Assembly: GCA_964546145.1 (NCBI GenBank)
Contig: CAZJIU010000053.1
Location: 1-15,914 of the forward strand
DNA length: 15,914 bases
Direction of reading: 5' to 3'
Origin: CAZAKO01 sp964546145
GTDB lineage: Bacteria; Fidelibacterota; UBA2242
Shown: piece after piece, positions 14,366 through 15,914 of the stretch
Numbering within the stretch: the stretch's first letter is position 1
Layout of the letters: each line of letters begins with the position of its first letter
Translations under genes and position numbers: made by a program
The notes under the pieces: generated by a model
The model's input: only the letters and a program-made list of their open reading frames with translations
What the model was told of the DNA's origin: nothing
Database searches by the model: none

Positions 14366-15889
14366 TTAGATATAAACATCTCTCTCACCTGCTAAAGTAT
14401 CCCGATACATCTTCTCGAAAGTCTGGAGCAGTGTTCCTTGATTAAAATAGGGATTGTCACGAATTTCATTCAATTCCTTTGCGATCAGTTGTTCACCAAT
14501 CTCTTTAGTTTCCGGTGAGGCATAATCATCCAAATATTCACGAAAAGTCAAAACTGCATTGAGTTTACAAAATTTCCCTTCGGTACAACTTTTAAGCAGC
14601 CGCATGATTTTATCACCTGTTCGCCCACACCGATAACCGGCAGTACAGAACGAGGTGATCATCCCCATTTCCGCCAGCTCACGGATGACTTCATCCAGGC
14701 TGCGGGTATCACCCAGCATAAACTGCTGCTTGTCAATCTCCTGGTTATGCTCCTCCAGCATACTTAATTTTTTCAGTGCCTCCGTATAGCCACCAATACC
14801 AATTTTAGTGGAAGCATCGGTCTGCGTACAACCGACCTGAATTATTTCCCGTCTTAATTCAGCTCGTTCGCGGGCAGTTATGATTAATCCGGTATAAGGC
14901 ACCGCTAAACGCAATACCGTTACAAGTTTTTTAAAGTTTTCATCATCAACCAAATATTGCGACTTAGTACTCAGATTAGATCCGGCTGCAGGCATCATCC
15001 GCGGAAAGGAAATCGTGTGCGGACCAATCCCAAATTGGCGTTCCAGATCAATAGTATGGTAAAGCAGCCCCATAACTTCAAAGTGCCAATTATATAGACC
15101 AAACAAGACACCGATTGCCACATCATCAATTCCGGCATCCATCGCTCGATGCAAGGCATAAAGTCGCCAGTGATAATTACCCTTAATTGTATTCGCCGGA
15201 TGAACCCTGGCATAAGTTGGTTTGTGATAAGTTTCCTGAAATACCTGATAGGTACCAATACCAACATCCCAGAGTTTTTTCAGCTCCTCGATAGCCATTG
15301 GCGCAGCGTTGACATTCACCCGCCGGATTTCACCCGTACCACGTCGAGCTTTTCGTTTAACATTGTAAATTGCGTCAATCGTCCCGGCAATATAATCTGC
15401 ATCGGATCGAGGATGTTCACCATAAACGACAATCATCCGTTTATGACCTTCGTCAACTACCACTTCGGTTTCCTGCCTAACTTCATCAAGACTCAGAATC
15501 CGTCGTTTTTCTGCTTTGTTGCCATATCGGAAACCACAATAAGCACAGTTATTGACACACAGATTACTGCAGTACAACGGAGCAAAAAACACGATTCGGT
15601 TATCATAAACTTTACGTTTAACCTCCAACCCGGCATGATACATTTCCTCCCAGAGATCGGGATCTGAGACCTGCAACAGAGCCGCTGTTTCTGCTGGTTC
15701 CAGGCGTTCGATTTGCATAGATTTCTGAATAATATCCAGTATCTGTTGTTTATCAGGTTTTTGGTTATTCTTTAAAATGTCATTAATAACTTGCTCATCA
15801 ATAAAATCCATGCCATTAATTAGATACTTATTGATTTCATCCCGCTTGATGACCTGCTCTACCCAACTTTTCACAGCTAATTCAGACAT
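14366..15889 (-). CDS. hydG: [FeFe]-hydrogenase maturase HydG with altered C-terminal cluster motif
   Basis: A radical-SAM tyrosine lyase that cleaves tyrosine to p-cresol and dehydroglycine, which becomes CO and cyanide bound to iron for the H-cluster. Of 507 residues, the SAM cluster motif is C111-C115-C118 (CVNNCAYCG). IRRVNVNAAP, GIGTYQVFQETYHKPTY and GPHTISFPRMMPA follow, with the ThiH/HydG C-terminal domain after. The second-cluster motif normally reads CTACYR with a third Cys 26 residues after the first. Here it is C415-T-A-G418-Y-R-C421 and C441, so the middle Cys is Gly and a Cys appears three residues on; C435 is also extra. ATG at 15889 is preceded by GAGAGGA at a long spacing; TTG at 15913 is an alternative near the window edge. 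It heads hydG, an unknown gene and hydF. Confidence 0.93.
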   Translation of the reverse strand: MSELAVKSWVEQVIKRDEINKYLINGMDFIDEQVINDILKNNQKPDKQQILDIIQKSMQIERLEPAETAALLQVSDPDLWEEMYHAGLEVKRKVYDNRIVFFAPLYCSNLCVNNCAYCGFRYGNKAEKRRILSLDEVRQETEVVVDEGHKRMIVVYGEHPRSDADYIAGTIDAIYNVKRKARRGTGEIRRVNVNAAPMAIEELKKLWDVGIGTYQVFQETYHKPTYARVHPANTIKGNYHWRLYALHRAMDAGIDDVAIGVLFGLYNWHFEVMGLLYHTIDLERQFGIGPHTISFPRMMPAAGSNLSTKSQYLVDDENFKKLVTVLRLAVPYTGLIITARERAELRREIIQVGCTQTDASTKIGIGGYTEALKKLSMLEEHNQEIDKQQFMLGDTRSLDEVIRELAEMGMITSFCTAGYRCGRTGDKIMRLLKSCTEGKFCKLNAVLTFREYLDDYASPETKEIGEQLIAKELNEIRDNPYFNQGTLLQTFEKMYRDTLAGERDVYI

Positions 15890-15914
15890 TTTTCGAAATT
15901 TATCCTCTCTCAAT

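Noticed and set aside
15149..15667. A 172-codon plus-strand open frame
   Set aside because: It lies wholly inside hydG on the other strand and has no recognisable motifs; hydG is certain here.

Overview
The window is 15.9 kb of compact, AT-leaning bacterial chromosome with short intergenic gaps, ATGA-type start/stop overlaps and Shine-Dalgarno sites close to consensus. No phage genes, transposases, CRISPR arrays, rRNA or tRNA genes were seen. The gene set is a direct-acylating glutaminyl-tRNA synthetase, the MEP isoprenoid enzymes Dxs and IspH, the ribose-5-phosphate route to PLP (PdxST), and [FeFe]-hydrogenase maturases HydF and HydG. It suggests a strictly or facultatively anaerobic, fermentative or hydrogen-metabolising bacterium. 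Signal peptides and a membrane-anchored LysM protein fit an envelope-bearing, probably diderm lineage. I cannot place it to phylum; an uncultured FCB-like or WOR-3/Cloacimonadota-like lineage is a guess.

Layout, left to right. (1) 1-3157, minus strand: a signalling and envelope cluster. It reads, in transcription order, a 42-aa small ORF, a secreted TolB/FlgO-like protein, a stand-alone response-regulator receiver, a cytoplasmic PhnD-like binding domain fused to PAS, and the first codons of another exported protein cut by the window edge. (2) 3158-3293: a divergent spacer with a 16-bp palindrome. (3) 3294-4997, plus strand: glnS. (4) 4998-5279: a convergent spacer holding a 201-bp element bounded by a perfect 15-bp inverted repeat and containing three hairpins. 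(5) 5280-11107, minus strand: a six-gene operon nrnA-like, dcd, ispH, pdxS, pdxT, dxs, with a good sigma70-type promoter in front. (6) 11361-12550, plus strand: two proteins sharing a YegP/DUF1508-like domain, the first fused to a membrane segment and LysM. (7) 12636-15889, minus strand: hydG, an unknown 98-aa gene, and hydF.

The operon joins nucleotide turnover (NrnA, Dcd) with isoprenoid precursor synthesis (IspH, Dxs) and PLP synthesis (PdxS, PdxT). Dxs and PdxS both draw on glyceraldehyde 3-phosphate. HydG makes the CO/CN-bearing iron synthon, and HydF is the GTPase scaffold that delivers the finished subcluster to the hydrogenase; HydE and the hydrogenase itself are not in the window.

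The most unusual points are residue changes in two otherwise well-conserved enzymes. The dCTP deaminase homologue has Ser where the family has its catalytic Glu. HydG has Gly in place of the middle Cys of the C-terminal cluster motif, with a new Cys three residues later. Next in interest are the inverted-repeat element between glnS and dxs, the kinase-less PhnD-PAS/receiver pair, and the paired YegP-domain genes.
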